A stretch of DNA of 64,000 nucleotides from Gonatopus flavifemur (lineage: Eukaryota > Arthropoda > Insecta > Hymenoptera > Dryinidae), in NCBI GenBank assembly GCA_018340375.1, contig JAFFJZ010000006.1, positions 22,450,001-22,514,000 on the forward strand, given 5' to 3'. Positions within the stretch are counted from its first letter, which is position 1. Every line of letters begins with the position of its first letter. Made by a program: the position numbers and the translations under genes. The notes beneath the pieces were generated by a model that ran no database searches, was not told the origin of the DNA, and was given only the letters and a program-made list of their open reading frames with translations. Shown here in pieces: positions 21,840 to 32,421 of the stretch.

Positions 21840-24094
21840 ATTCAGAAAAAAGTGACTGTGAGAAGTTGATCACATTTCAAAAGAAATATTTTTATAGCGC
21901 GCATTATCGTGAGGCACAAAAATCAAGAGTCCCTCCAGATTCTCCTGTAATGCCAACATTGTCGACAAAGTCTGTTATCGTCGATCCACAGTTTTCGAGC
22001 AATAAGATCTTCTGATTTGATTAACGGCTTGTTGTTCATCGGTTAACGTTGATGGTCGTCCAACACGCTTTTCGACTTCAACGCTTCATTCGTACCACTT
22101 GTAAACATTCTTTTCGCGACATACCCTCATCACCAACAAAGCCCTTCCGTAACATCCTCAACGTTTCCGCGGCAGAATATTCATTCCGTAAACAGAATTA
22201 CAAGCAAATTCCTTGTTCAACAAAATCAGACGTATAAGGAAAATCGATAAATTGACTTTCGTATGTTTACAAAAACACAAATAGCTCCGCGGGAATTGAA
22301 TATATCGACTTGAAACTCTGCATAGATATCAAGGACACGATACAACCAACCGATAAATAAAATAATATGCTGTCATAAAACCCTATTCTTATTTCTTCTG
22401 AAATATGACAATTACAACTGATTTGATGCAAATTATTATATCTTCTATAAATACTTCTGTTCGATGAATTATATTTCAATCGAAAGAGTGTTTTCAACAG
22501 GTTGTGTTTATCAAGAGTAACGAAAGAAAGTATGAAATATAATATATAAAATAAAACGGATTATTCCATTCGATATGATTTCAATCAACGCGCGTCGAAC
22601 ACAATAATATAAAATAAAAAAAGAATTTCACGGAAGAATTATTATCAAATTATATCATACGTGATGGTGTAGAGTTCAAAGAAGAAATTCAAGAACATTC
22701 GATCAGGTTTCAAAATATCGGAGGTACGTTCGAAGAGTACATACCCTGCATTGATTCTTTGAAAGATCGTGACCTTATTTTCAAGGAATGTGCCGTTTTT
22801 CCTCCTTTTTTTCTCCAACGTCAAGTAAGATAGGGGAGGAAAAAATTCTAATTCACATGTTGAGAATACACGGGTTTTATATTCAATCACCAGCACCACT
22901 TTCAATCGCGTTTCTATTGAAATGGTTGATTCATTGATTTCACATTTGAAATTGGAATGTGAGTTGTTGAGAATCTTGGAGCATGGATCGAGGTTTTCAA
23001 AATGGTGTTGATAAAGTGTGTGGCTTAATTAATCCCATCTTTCAATGGAAAACCAAATGAATGAATATTTCAAGCTAGCTGCTGGTAGGCGGAATACTCC
23101 GACTACTATATACCGTTACTACTATCAATGCCATTCCTGCGAAAACTGCTGTACACTCACGTTTTGGAGCATTTGATGATTCGATTTATTGATTTCTCTC
23201 ATCGGTATTCAATATCAAAATTTATAATAATCATTGAAATACCTGCACGAATCATTTTTTCCCCAAACAAAAAAGAATCATTTAGAAAAAGTAGTATAGG
23301 TATTGGACATTTTATCGGGGTTCGAAGCGCCCCAGCTGTGTCTAAAACGCGTACATTGATCCTTTGGTTGGTTTGACCTGATTTCGTGAAAATATTTTCA
23401 CACGGAAATGAAACAAGATCGAGAAATACTCGTTTCGTTCCGGATGAAGTGAGAGATGTACCATTATCGGCGGTTAACGCGCGTAAACTGTGTGAAACAT
23501 ATCTGATATCAGATTTGATATTGGTCTCAACCAAATATTCGCTCATCGATATCTCGGTGAGAGAGGAGAAACGTGAACGAGTTCACGTTTATCATAATGA
23601 TTTTGTATTATTATTACGTATTTTCAGATTCTTTATTATTAATCTGGTTCATCGCAATAAACCGGGAATTAATGTTTATTTCGAGAAGGTCAGGAGGAAT
23701 GAACATTGAAAACTAGAGGAAGAAGAGATACGGGATGTCCGAACTCGGAATATCTTGATCGACAACCGTGCAAGTTCTGTACTATTATGGTGAATATATA
23801 ATTAATTTAATTGATTTTCTTGTTCTCGGAGAAATTTTATCAGGTCCATCAAGGCCGAGATAAATTTTTACTTGGGAACGGAGGAAAATAACGTTCAAAG
23901 AGAAATCACCGTATTTAGAACTTTCACATAATTTGAATGGTAATTAACGTTAAAAGTCGAGTGAATTATTATAAAAAGATCTTTTATGAAACATGAATCA
24001 TGAATATATAACATCGTTGTAGATTTTATGTTCTATTACTTTTCTGCTTCTTATTACTACTCCCAGTCATTTTTCGAATATTCGAAATGTGTTC
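21840..24094. other. Unique DNA, no gene confirmed
   Basis: Two opposed open frames (minus 23199-23546, 115 codons; plus 23386-23709, 107 codons) overlap at a slightly GC-richer patch. Neither shows a known motif, good splice borders or codon bias I can recognise, so I leave both uncalled. Confidence 0.5.
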
Positions 24095-24722
24095 CACACG
24101 GAGAAAAATGCAGGTCGAAAATATAGTAATCTTTAATCAGGATTTGAGAATATTCCTCCAAATCTGAGAGTTTTTCTTCAATAATGAAGATAAATTGGTC
24201 CACTTTTTTGTGGAATTGTATTCAAAAAACAATGAAAAATTATGTTGCTGGAGTTCGAATCATTTATTGAAACTAATTAACAATCGAATAACATAATATT
24301 CAACTCGTAAAGTCAAAAAATCTTGCAGTACATCATTTCAACGATGTTTCCAGTGGCAAAGAGTTGATTTCAGGAAGTTTTGATTTTCGTTTTGTTTCCA
24401 TAAACGATTCAAACTTCGAGAACATGAAGAATTATCAATACTTAATCAAAAAATAAAAAAACATATCAGTTTTCCAAAAGTCGCGTATGAAATTGAACGA
24501 AGTGAATGGTAGGATATTGAGATTTTGTTATTGTCCTTGTAAAATTTCACCCGCGACTTTTGGAAACTACATAATTTTTCATTGTTCTTCGAATACAATT
24601 CAACGAGAATGTGAAACATTTTCTGTTTCTTATGCATTCAAGAAATACTCTCAGATCTGAGACAATAATTCTGCAATTTTTATCACAGATTACTATATTT
24701 TAGACCTTCATTTTTTTCCGTG
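24095..24722. mobile_element. CACACGGAGAAAAATGCA-ended element, copy 1 (host of a nested MITE)
   Basis: The left end CACACGGAGAAAAATGCAGG with AATATAGTAATCTTTAATCA is mirrored on the right by AGATTACTATATTTTAGACC and TTCATTTTTTTCCGTG. Inner arms around AACAATGAAAAATTATGT and CATAATTTTTCATTGTTC also pair. A hairpin repeat of another family (24241-24425) interrupts it. Relatives are at 41913-42255 and 44416-44676. Confidence 0.75.
24241..24425 (-). mobile_element. AGTTTGAATCGTTTATAG-family hairpin repeat, inverted copy
   Basis: The arms TGTTGCTGGAGTTCGAATCA and AACGATTCAAACTTCGAGAA match the copies at 8534-8757 and 56448-56680 in reverse orientation. It lies within the element at 24095-24722. 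Confidence 0.7.
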
Positions 24723-24755
24723 CATGCATATTCTTCGAACGTATGTAATCAAATA

Positions 24756-25021
24756 TACTCTGGAAGAGTGAAAAATCACGTGTTTCACTCCACTAAATCT
24801 CAAAAGTGAGCCAGTCTGCTTCGAGTGGGATTTCCACTCGTTTCGAATGAATCCTCACTCTTTTAGAGTGAAAAATTGGGTCTAGGATTTGAGTGGTTGT
24901 GAATTTCTAACCTCAAACCTTAGAATATCACTCTAAAAGAGTGGAAATTTCACTCAAAATTTCGACAGGCTCACTTTTGGTTGGCTGAAGCGTGAAATCT
25001 CAGTCTAAAAATTTTAAAGAA
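24756..25021 (+). mobile_element. CACTCT-word MITE, copy 2
   Basis: Starting TACTCTGGAAGAGTGAAAAA, it shares GTGAGCCAGTCTGCTTCGAG, CACTCTTTTAGAGTGAAAAA and TTTCGACAGGCTCACTTTTG with the reversed copy at 38264-38536. The two are the closest pair of this family in the window. Confidence 0.85.
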
Positions 25022-25026
25022 TACGA

Positions 25027-25134
25027 CGGTACATTTCAGACAGCCTCATTCGGATATTTTATTACATACGTTCATTATACATTCTCCGTATCTTATTCGT
25101 GAATTCTACGAACGTTTCTATTCCGCTGCTTGGG
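25027..25134. mobile_element. Half copy of the CCCAAGCAGC element
   Basis: GAACGTTTCTATTCCGCTGC followed by TTGGG mirrors the left end of the 19778-20095 element. ACAGCCTCATTCG resembles the CAGTCTCATTCG of its interior. The other half is missing. Confidence 0.65.
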
Positions 25135-26396
25135 TGAAACTTTCAAGGATATCATTATTCAAATAATCCACAAGGATATCATCGAACAAAACGTTGAATG
25201 AGAATTCATCGGCACAATTGATCATATATTCATTAAATAATCTAATTTTTCCATAAATACCGATATCGACGATCAGATTGAGTTCACTTTTCAAGCGAAA
25301 ATCGTTCTACGATTGACGGAAAACTAGGGTGTCGTATTTAACGAATCAATGATGCACGACGATGCATCATCCTTCCGAGATGTTTCATCAATTCTCGTGA
25401 TCTCGCGTGACATTCTGAATAAATAGAACGGAATTGACGAAAATTGCTTTTACCATACTCAGCGGAGGCACGAGAGATCTCTAAATGTCGAGTAAATGGA
25501 GAGAAGAAATTAATTGACAGTTGTTGACAGCGCGAGTATAAATCATCTAGACGTTGACAAGTTCCGCGATACGAGGAAGATTATTGTGTTGTTGAAACAT
25601 TTAACGTCCCGATTATCTATAATTCAAATCTCCCGCTGTATTTCATTATCCTCATCATTCGACAATTTCTTTTTTGAAAATATATAAAGCAACCGAGAGT
25701 GTAACTACTACACAGATTTTGTGTGTGTTCTATACTATTCCAGTAGGAGATGATTCTTTTTTCATGTTCTCCAATTTTTTGCAGTTTGTAATTTAAAAAC
25801 ATGCAAGCTCATGCGACTATACAATGTCTCACGTTTGCGAAAAACAACGATTATGAAAACATAAAGGGATAGGAAAAGCAAGAAAGACGGTAACGACGAC
25901 AACGCAACCGACTTTGTAGTCGCCTAATGAGTCCAAAAGCTGTGACCGCGCGTTAATTGCTCGAATTTTTGCGACCATGTGAAGTTCTTCGGAGAGTTGT
26001 CTCTGACGCTGGCAATGGAAGTAACGCGCAAAAGAAAGATCTAAGAAGGAAGGAAGGGGAAAAGAAAGAAATGCGCTTTGAAGGGAACATCATTAAAACC
26101 TACCCTCAGGGTCGTTCACCGACAGCCACTGAGAAGAAACGAACGATGTCAGCGTCATTGGAAGGGAACAGGAACCTCCATTTCTGCATGCCATCGTGAT
26201 GTTTTTTATCATTATCATTGCTATTTTAGTGAATAATGTTCCTCGAGATCATGCATTATTGGGAAAACTCTGATTCATAGAGTTGACTTGCAATTTGTCT
26301 TTCTACTGAAAGTGGTGGGTACTGCTACTACTCCTTAAAATTCAATCGGTAATAGGAATACTGTAGTTCAAAAAAATACGTGAAGAATGTTTAATG
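25135..26396. other. Unique DNA, no gene confirmed
   Basis: The 80-codon frame 25957-26199 is basic, in a locally purine-rich patch, and has no recognisable domain. No TIR structure is seen. Confidence 0.5.
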
Positions 26397-26566
26397 TATC
26401 ATTGAAAAATTCCAATAGAAATCGATAGGTGTAATTTTATCGGAATTCGTGGGTTTCTATCGATTTTCTGTATCGTTTGTTTACAACCGCTATAGGTTTC
26501 TATCGGAGTCTCCATGTGGGAATCAAAATTCTATTGATTTTTATTGGTACCATCGGTAAAACTTCT

Positions 26567-26868
26567 CCCAGATAGCATTGAATGTCCTCTGGACGTTTTA
26601 GAAACAGGTTGAAATACGTTCAATTATGATGCACCTGAATACGTTCCCAGTACGTCTTTTTCTCGTTGCGTTTCCCAAAAGAACACCTTTATTGAACACG
26701 TTCCCAGAACGTCGCATGGTGGACATAAATTGAACATCACAGAACATTTGTATGCCCCTGGAACGTACATGCGACGTTTTTAGGGCGTCCTGGGATTTAA
26801 TTTGGACAATTTCTGTGAGAGCATGTACGTTTTTTAAACGTTCAGAAAACCTCCCGATGCTATCCGGG
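26567..26868. mobile_element. CCCAGATAGCATTG-ended MITE (AACGTTC words)
   Basis: It starts CCCAGATAGCAT and ends CGATGCTATCCGGG. The interior repeats GAACGT/ACGTTC and GGACGTTTTAGAAAC versus TTTTTAAACGTTCAG. It has 302 bases. The minus-strand frame 26598-26909 is only the repeat read through. Confidence 0.75.
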
Positions 26869-27023
26869 CTTGAATGCAGATACAAAATAATTTTCAATTG
26901 ATCACACACGCAGAAAATATATTTTTAAAAGTCCCATAATTCATTGAGGATCAGCACCAGTTTGTAATGAATGAAATTATTTACCTGAATATAGCTGAAA
27001 AAGTACCATAATTTCTTGTATCA

Positions 27024-28304
27024 GGTTGGCAACTAAGTAATTGCGGATTTCACTCATAGATGGTGTCAGTTGAATTTTTAGGTTTGCAGACATAGTACAA
27101 ATGTAAAACACATCTTGTTATTTGATAGTTGGCAATTCAGCTGTCAATCAGTAACAAAAGTTTTTTGATCGTTTGCGTAGTTTTCGTTTGGCGTTCGTTG
27201 AAAAATGGAAAATCCAAAGGAACATTTTCGTCATATTTTGCTTTTTTATTTCCGCAAAGGGAAAAACGCATCGCAAGCTCATAAAAAGTTATGTGCTGTT
27301 TATGGCGAGGAAGCCTTAAAAGAACGGCAGTGTCAAAATTGGTTTGCCAAATTTCGTTCTGGTGATTTCTCACTCAAAGATGAAAAACGCTCTGGTCGTC
27401 CAGTTGACGTTGATGACGCCCTAATCAAAGCAACAATCGATTCGGATCGTCACAGTACAACACGTGAGATTGCAGAGAAACTTCATGTATCACATACATG
27501 CATTGAAAATCACTTAAAACAACTTGGCTATGTTCAAAAACTCGATACATGGGTTCCTCGCGAACTGAAAGAAACGCATTTAACGCAACGCATTAACATC
27601 TGCAATTTGCTAAAGAAACGTAATGAAAATGATCCATTTTTAAAACGACTGATAACTGGCGATGAAAAATGGGTTGTGCACAACAATATCAAGCGGAAAA
27701 GATCGTGGAGCAGGCCAGGTGAACTAACTCGAACAACAGCAAAAGCTGATATTCATCGAAAGAAGGTTTTGTTATCAGTTTGGTGGGATTAAAAAGGAAT
27801 TGTCTACTTTGAACTCTTACCACCCAACCGAACGATCAATTCTGATGTCTACATTGAACAACTAACGAAATTAAACAATGCAGTTGAAGAAAAGCGGCCC
27901 GAATTGACAATTCGAAAAGGTGTTGTATTCCATCGTGACAATGCAAGGCCACACACATCTTTGGTCACTCGGCAAAAATTATTGGAGCTTGGTTGGGATG
28001 TTTTGCCACATCCACCATATGGTCCTGACCTTGCACCATCTGATTACTTTTTGTTTCGATCTTTCCAAAACTCCTTGAATGGTAAAAATTTCAGTAATGA
28101 TGATGATGTCAAATCGTACCTGATTCAGTTTTTTGCTAATAAAAACCAGGAGTTTTATGAACGTGGGATTATGATGCTGCCTGAAAGATGGCAAAAGGTT
28201 ATTGATCAAAATGAGCAATACATTACAGAATGAAGTTATTTAGTTCCATGAAAAAAGTGTCTTTGATTTTCTAACAAAAATCCGCAATTACTTAGTTGCC
28301 AACC
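27024..28304 (+). mobile_element. mariner transposon, 1281 bases, single nonsense mutation in transposase
   Basis: Its 27-base TIRs are perfect: 27024-27050 (starting GGTTGGCAACTAAGTAATTG) and the exact reverse complement at 28278-28304. Length and TIR type are those of widespread insect mariners with a 345-codon-type transposase. The bases directly outside are CA on both sides instead of the expected TA duplication. It sits in the loop of the MITE at 26907-28429. Confidence 0.95.
27205..28233 (+). pseudogene. mariner transposase, broken by one in-frame TAA
   Basis: The frame runs 342 codons from ATG 27205 to TGA 28231, close to the usual mariner length, with a single internal TAA at 27790-27792 (codon 196) right after the residues VWWD. 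Before it, the N-terminal helix-turn-helix region (residues about 1-110; SQAHKKL, STTREIAEKLHVSHTCI) and the linker motif WVPRELKE can be read, then the first catalytic Asp in TGDEKW. After the stop, the second Asp stands in HRDNARPH and the third in PDLAPSDYFLF, giving the D,D34D arrangement of mariners. No frameshift is seen, so this copy was inactivated by one substitution and is otherwise well preserved. The enzyme class catalyses cut-and-paste transposition in the nucleus, binding its own TIRs. This copy cannot make a full enzyme unless the stop is read through. Confidence 0.95.
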
Positions 28305-28584
28305 CAATAGAAATACATCTAATTATGGGAGTTTTTAAAAGTAAATTCAAGTCAAAACTCTATCTGTCACAGACTGGCGTTGATCCTCAATAAATTATGG
28401 GACTTTTCAACACATCTGTTTTCTGCGTGCAGAATCTACGGGAATCTATTGGAATATATTGAAATTTTTCAACAGGGATAGAAACCCAGGTAGAAAAACA
28501 TACTGTGTTCACTATGGTGTCATCACCTCGTTCTGCCGCCAATAACAATGCTTTATGCGGAAACATCTTGACAACTCAAAACTA

Positions 28585-29666
28585 CACTGTAAAAAAAAAC
28601 TGGAAATTTACTGTGCAACTGGACTGGAAATTTCCAGTGCTAGTACTGGAATATGGATATTCCAGTACATGTACAGAGATTTTGTTGTTACGTTACTGAA
28701 AATTCAGTCATTGTACTGGAATTTTCAAGTTTGAGATGATGTACTGAAATTTTGCCATGATTTCGCGAAAATTTTACCGGCTCGTACTACAATTTTATAG
28801 TTCTTGTGCACCAAAAAAAAATATTCCCTCAAAAAGGACTTGAGAAAAAACTTGGAATTTAGAAAAAAAAACCTAATCGTTGGTATACTGGAATTATACA
28901 GGTTTTTAACTGCAATTCTCAGGTTTTGTGATGGAATTTTCCAGTTACTATGCAATTGAATTATACAGGTTTTGAACTGCAATTTTCAGGTCGTGTGATG
29001 GAATTTTCCAGTTGCTATGCAACGGAATTTAATCACTGTTGCACTGAAATTTTCCACTTCTATTGGACTTCGTCATTTCTGGCAGGAAAAATTTCAAGTC
29101 TTTATATTAAAAATTTCCTGATTGAGATTTTGAATAATAATTGTAATTGTAGCCAATGAAATTGATATATGAGGTTTTTCCAAGACTTATCCTCTTGTGT
29201 TCTAGATATGAAGCATATGTAGTAACCCAAGCTGGCCTTCCAACATGTCGCGCTATAGCTCATCGGTTAGGTCTTAGGTTTCAGTTGGTAGGCAGGTAGA
29301 AAAGTGTGGGTTCAAATCCTGTTAGGTAGACATGAGTTTCTGTCCATCCAAATGAACGATCAAAAGTTTCTCAATCATCTTGGAATACAAGGACCCTGCA
29401 AAATCACTTTGCGTGAGCAATTTTTTTTCAATTTTCATGGATATTTTCAGCATTAATTTTCCAGTACATGTCCTGGAAAAGTCCAGCTCGTGTACTGAAA
29501 AATTCCAGTACCGAGGCTCAGAAAATTTCCAGTTTTGATGCGGAAATTCCATAACGTTTGCACTGAATTTTTGCAGTACAAATGTGCTGAAATTTTCCGG
29601 TACATGTACAGGTTAATGACTTCCAGTACATGTACTGGAATTTTCCGGTGAAATTTTTTTACAGTG
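28585..29666 (-). mobile_element. CACTGTAAAAA element, copy 2 (inverted relative to copy 1)
   Basis: Bounded by CACTGTAAAAAAAAACTGG and AATTTTTTTACAGTG and flanked by TA on both sides (28583-28584 and 29667-29668), the duplication expected for a Tc1/mariner-type insertion. Apart from a 21-base length difference I find only a handful of base changes against copy 1 (for example in the tRNA-flanking frame), so the two copies separated recently. No transposase is encoded. The tRNA-like insert is conserved. Confidence 0.92.
29244..29334 (+). other. tRNA-like sequence inside CACTGTAAAAA element copy 2
   Basis: It is the same 91-base segment as 15800-15890 on the opposite strand: CATGTC...GACATG ends, TAGCTCATCGGTTAGG and TTTCAGTTGGTAGG as candidate A boxes, GGGTTCAAATCC as B box. 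It could drive Pol III transcription across the right part of the element. A functional tRNA fold is not supported. Confidence 0.6.
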
Positions 29667-29668
29667 TA

Positions 29669-30390
29669 CGTGAGAATTTTCTTATTTAATTCTTTTTTTC
29701 GACTTTCATCAAACCAACCAACTAAGAAAGTGTTTGAATTACAATTGAAATTCCATTTCAAAAGCACCTGATGCTGTATTTGCAATTCTGCGAATAACTA
29801 TACATAACACAAAATGTTTTTGACATAATATTCAAAATCTCATAAACATTCAAAAGCTCTTGTAGAATTATTTACATATTTTGCGAGATATTGAGTTGGA
29901 ATTTCGCCTCCTCGAGATTTTATGACTCGCGAAGAGTACGATGTATCCTATTGTAGTTGAGTTGACTTTAGAAACGCCTATACATATGAGGATCATTGAG
30001 AAAACAGTGAATCATAGAACTCGATGGGAGAAAAGCCGTATGTTTCGGGGAGTGCGCGTGACGCTTTGCATTGGAATTCGTGAAAATGACAAGAGAGCTT
30101 GCACGAAGTACGTGCGGAACAAGCATGCCATTCGCTTTGGAGGTACGAAAAGACATTATAACATGCTCTTCAACTAAACATTCGTCAAGCATAATCTTCG
30201 TGAAAACATTCAAATTCAACGGTGGTGTACCGTTATATCGCGGAATTCGATTATATTGTCAAAATAGTAACTTCAAAGAGGTTCCAAAATTGAATTCAGT
30301 TCTTGGAGACAATATTTGATGAGTCAACATTTTTAACTGTACCCTAGAACAAGAATATGAAGCCCTGGTGAGAAAGACACCTTCAATGCT
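29669..30390. other. Unique DNA between the CACTGTAAAAA copy and the large TIR element
   Basis: Overlapping frames on both strands (29941-30177, 29968-30219, 30071-30319) have no recognisable motif. No TIR structure is seen. Confidence 0.5.
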
Positions 30391-31171
30391 GAAATAAGGT
30401 GTGCTTTTGGCAGTTCCATCTTATTTTTTATTCACATTTTCTTCATCACTCAATCTTTAGAATAAAAATCAATTATAAACAGATCGGAAGGTAAATGCAC
30501 TTGAATCTCATTACATTCAAATCCAAATAACTTTATCATTAATATTCTTTCAAGAGCGTTGTACTTTGAATCAATCCATTGATTTGATATCGTTTTTGGT
30601 TACTGCGACTAAACAGTTTTCTCAGCGTGATCATTAATATCATCTTTCTTGGAATGGATTTTTCATTACCAAATTCTCAAAATTCACAAATAATCTATCA
30701 AATCTCAATGAAAAATAGGAGAATGAATAAATTTCGATGAAATTCGATGATATTCAATCAGAAATTTCACCATTCGTAATAGGATTGAACCCTAGAACTT
30801 CAAACCGGGATAGATATCTACCCCAGGTGAATTTTGAACTACGTGTCTAAGTTATGCAGTGACATAATCCACTGGAGGCCTACACCATAATGTCGTTGAA
30901 GGTTCTAAACATGGAGTGAGGTTGATAGACCCTTCAATTTCTGATTTACTGTGACGGGGTGAAGGCGTGACACTTTTGTGGGGTTGATATCTACCCCAGT
31001 TTGTGGTTCCTGTTAGTGTTTTGCGTAGGTGAGTCCAATTTCTCTTTTCCGCTGAAATATCTTCATATTTCAAGTACCCATACTAAATTTCCACGCGTGA
31101 TGCGGCTTGTGTTCCTGATCGGAGGCTCGCGAAACGCAAATATATTGCACAAAGTCCAATTGACCGGCCTG

Positions 31172-31402
31172 CTCTCTAAATTAGGAACAGTGAAATCTCA
31201 CTGATTGCTGTAAAAAGTCTGCCCCTGCGAATCAGTTCATATGCAGTGCAAAATCAGTGGATATTCACTGATCGCTGCAGTGGAGTGTCCCTGATTTGAC
31301 CTGTGAGGATTCACTGCTATCTTACTGATTTCATACAGTGGTGGACTCTCAACTGCAGAAATAGCGAGATTCCACTAATTTGAATTTTGAAAGTGTGAGA
31401 AT
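31172..31402. mobile_element. CTCTCTAAAT/CACTGATT-word MITE, degenerate copy
   Basis: It starts CTCTCTAAATTAGGAACAGT and repeats CACTGATT, GCAGTGGA and TTCACTG words as in the cleaner copy at 46662-46923. The right end is degraded. Confidence 0.65.
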
Positions 31403-31776
31403 CACAGAATACTCTACTGCAGCGATGCGGCGCCTTTGGATAAGTTAAATTATAACTCCACTTTTGAATATTTTTCATATGTATCAAATTTCTCTTTCTT
31501 TTTACATTTCATATGGCAGAAACAGAAATATAGTCTTGAAAACCAATATTCCATGGATCTTTATTCGACTTTTCCATAGATCAGATTCCCATTTTTTTTT
31601 TTTTTGTAATTTTCAGAGTCCCAAATAAATATACTATTTTGGCAGAACATCATGATGCTATTTTTTCTGTCAAAACTTCATGTGTTCTCTTCAAAATCTC
31701 GTTGGAAATTTGAAAATCAGTTGGTTGGAAAAATATTTATGAATTTTTCAGGGCTTGAAACGAATAGCGCCAGTAG

Positions 31777-32421
31777 GAAGAGCTTGAAACCAATGGCATA
31801 GAAATATTTCCTAACAAACGAGTGAAAGGTTCTATCGTCTGCATTGCTGGGGATAATTTGGGAAGCCATGCTCTTGGTGGATTTGTGGAGAATTTCAGCA
31901 AATCAACATATTTTTGCAGATACTGCTTGATTCAAAGATTTGAATTCCTGAACAATTTTAGTGCTATTGAAGCTGATTATAATGAACGCAAAACTGAACA
32001 AAATGAAGAACTAGACAGTATAGGAGACAAAGATGAAGATGATGTTGCAGAAATAGATAGTTCAGAAGAATGAGTGGATTCAGATGATGGAAATGACTTG
32101 AACCACTTGACTGAAATGGAAGAAAAAAGCATCCATGAAACTGAAGATAGTACTGATGATGATGATGAAAGCGCCACTTCAGACGAAGTTTTGGATTCAA
32201 ATATAAATTCAAAGAATTCACCGCAATACATCCGAACATTTTTTCAAAAGAGAACTATTGAAGCATACGAAGACGCTTTGAGGTGTGTTCAGGCAGGAAG
32301 TGGAAAAAACTATCAAGGGGTAAAGTTCAATTCATGCTTCAACGATTTGAGTAACTTTCATGTATGTAGTCCAGGATTGCCACCATGCCTTGGACATGGC
32401 TACAAAGCCGAAAAGCCACAT
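31777..32421 (+). pseudogene. Remnant of an unassigned transposon-type protein
   Basis: The frame is open from 31777 (after TAG) to an in-frame TGA at 32071-32073, then continues in the same frame until it is cut at 32422 by the inserted element. Visible parts: CIAGDNLGSHALGGF, then a Cys pair in YFCRYC about 25 residues later, a strongly acidic low-complexity middle (EDDVAEIDSSEE, STDDDDESATSDE), and near the break FHVCSPGLPPCLGH. The GDNLG...GGF...CRYC and PPCLGH signatures resemble multi-copy uncharacterised transposon-like proteins I know from insects and fish, but I cannot name the superfamily. There is no start codon in the open part, and a TTTTTCAG just before the GGCTTGAAACG segment (31748-31750) might be an old splice acceptor. 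It is a decayed gene of the surrounding TIR element, not a host gene. Confidence 0.65.

Larger units (their letters stand above)
26907..28429. mobile_element. CACGCAGAAAA-ended MITE split by mariner
   Basis: CACGCAGAAAATATATTTTT and AAGTCCCATAATTCATTGAG at the left are mirrored at the right by CTCAATAAATTATGGGACTT and CTGTTTTCTGCGTG; the pairing runs for about 60 bases. Without the mariner the element would be about 240 bases. A second, inner inverted pair (AAAAAGTACCATAATTTC with TCTAATTATGGGAGTTTTT) puts the mariner in the hairpin loop. Confidence 0.75.
26397..28477. mobile_element. Outer CCAATAGAAATCGATAGG element of the mariner nest
   Basis: The left arm ATTGAAAAATTCCAATAGAA with GGTTTCTATCG words is mirrored at the right by TCTATTGGAATATATTGAAA and TTTTTCAACAGGG. 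Two other elements (26567-26868 and 26907-28429) fill the space between. The left terminus is not exact. Its TTTCTATCGG words recur in the element at 48362-48619. Confidence 0.5.

Noticed and set aside
23199..23709. Opposed 115- and 107-codon frames
   Set aside because: No domain, no splice support, and mutual overlap; chance openness in a GC-richer patch is the simpler reading.
30781..30800. GGTTCAATCC-like B box on the minus strand
   Set aside because: The box is one base short and no A box stands at a usable distance; the phrase is part of the inverted arms of the 30391-34718 element.
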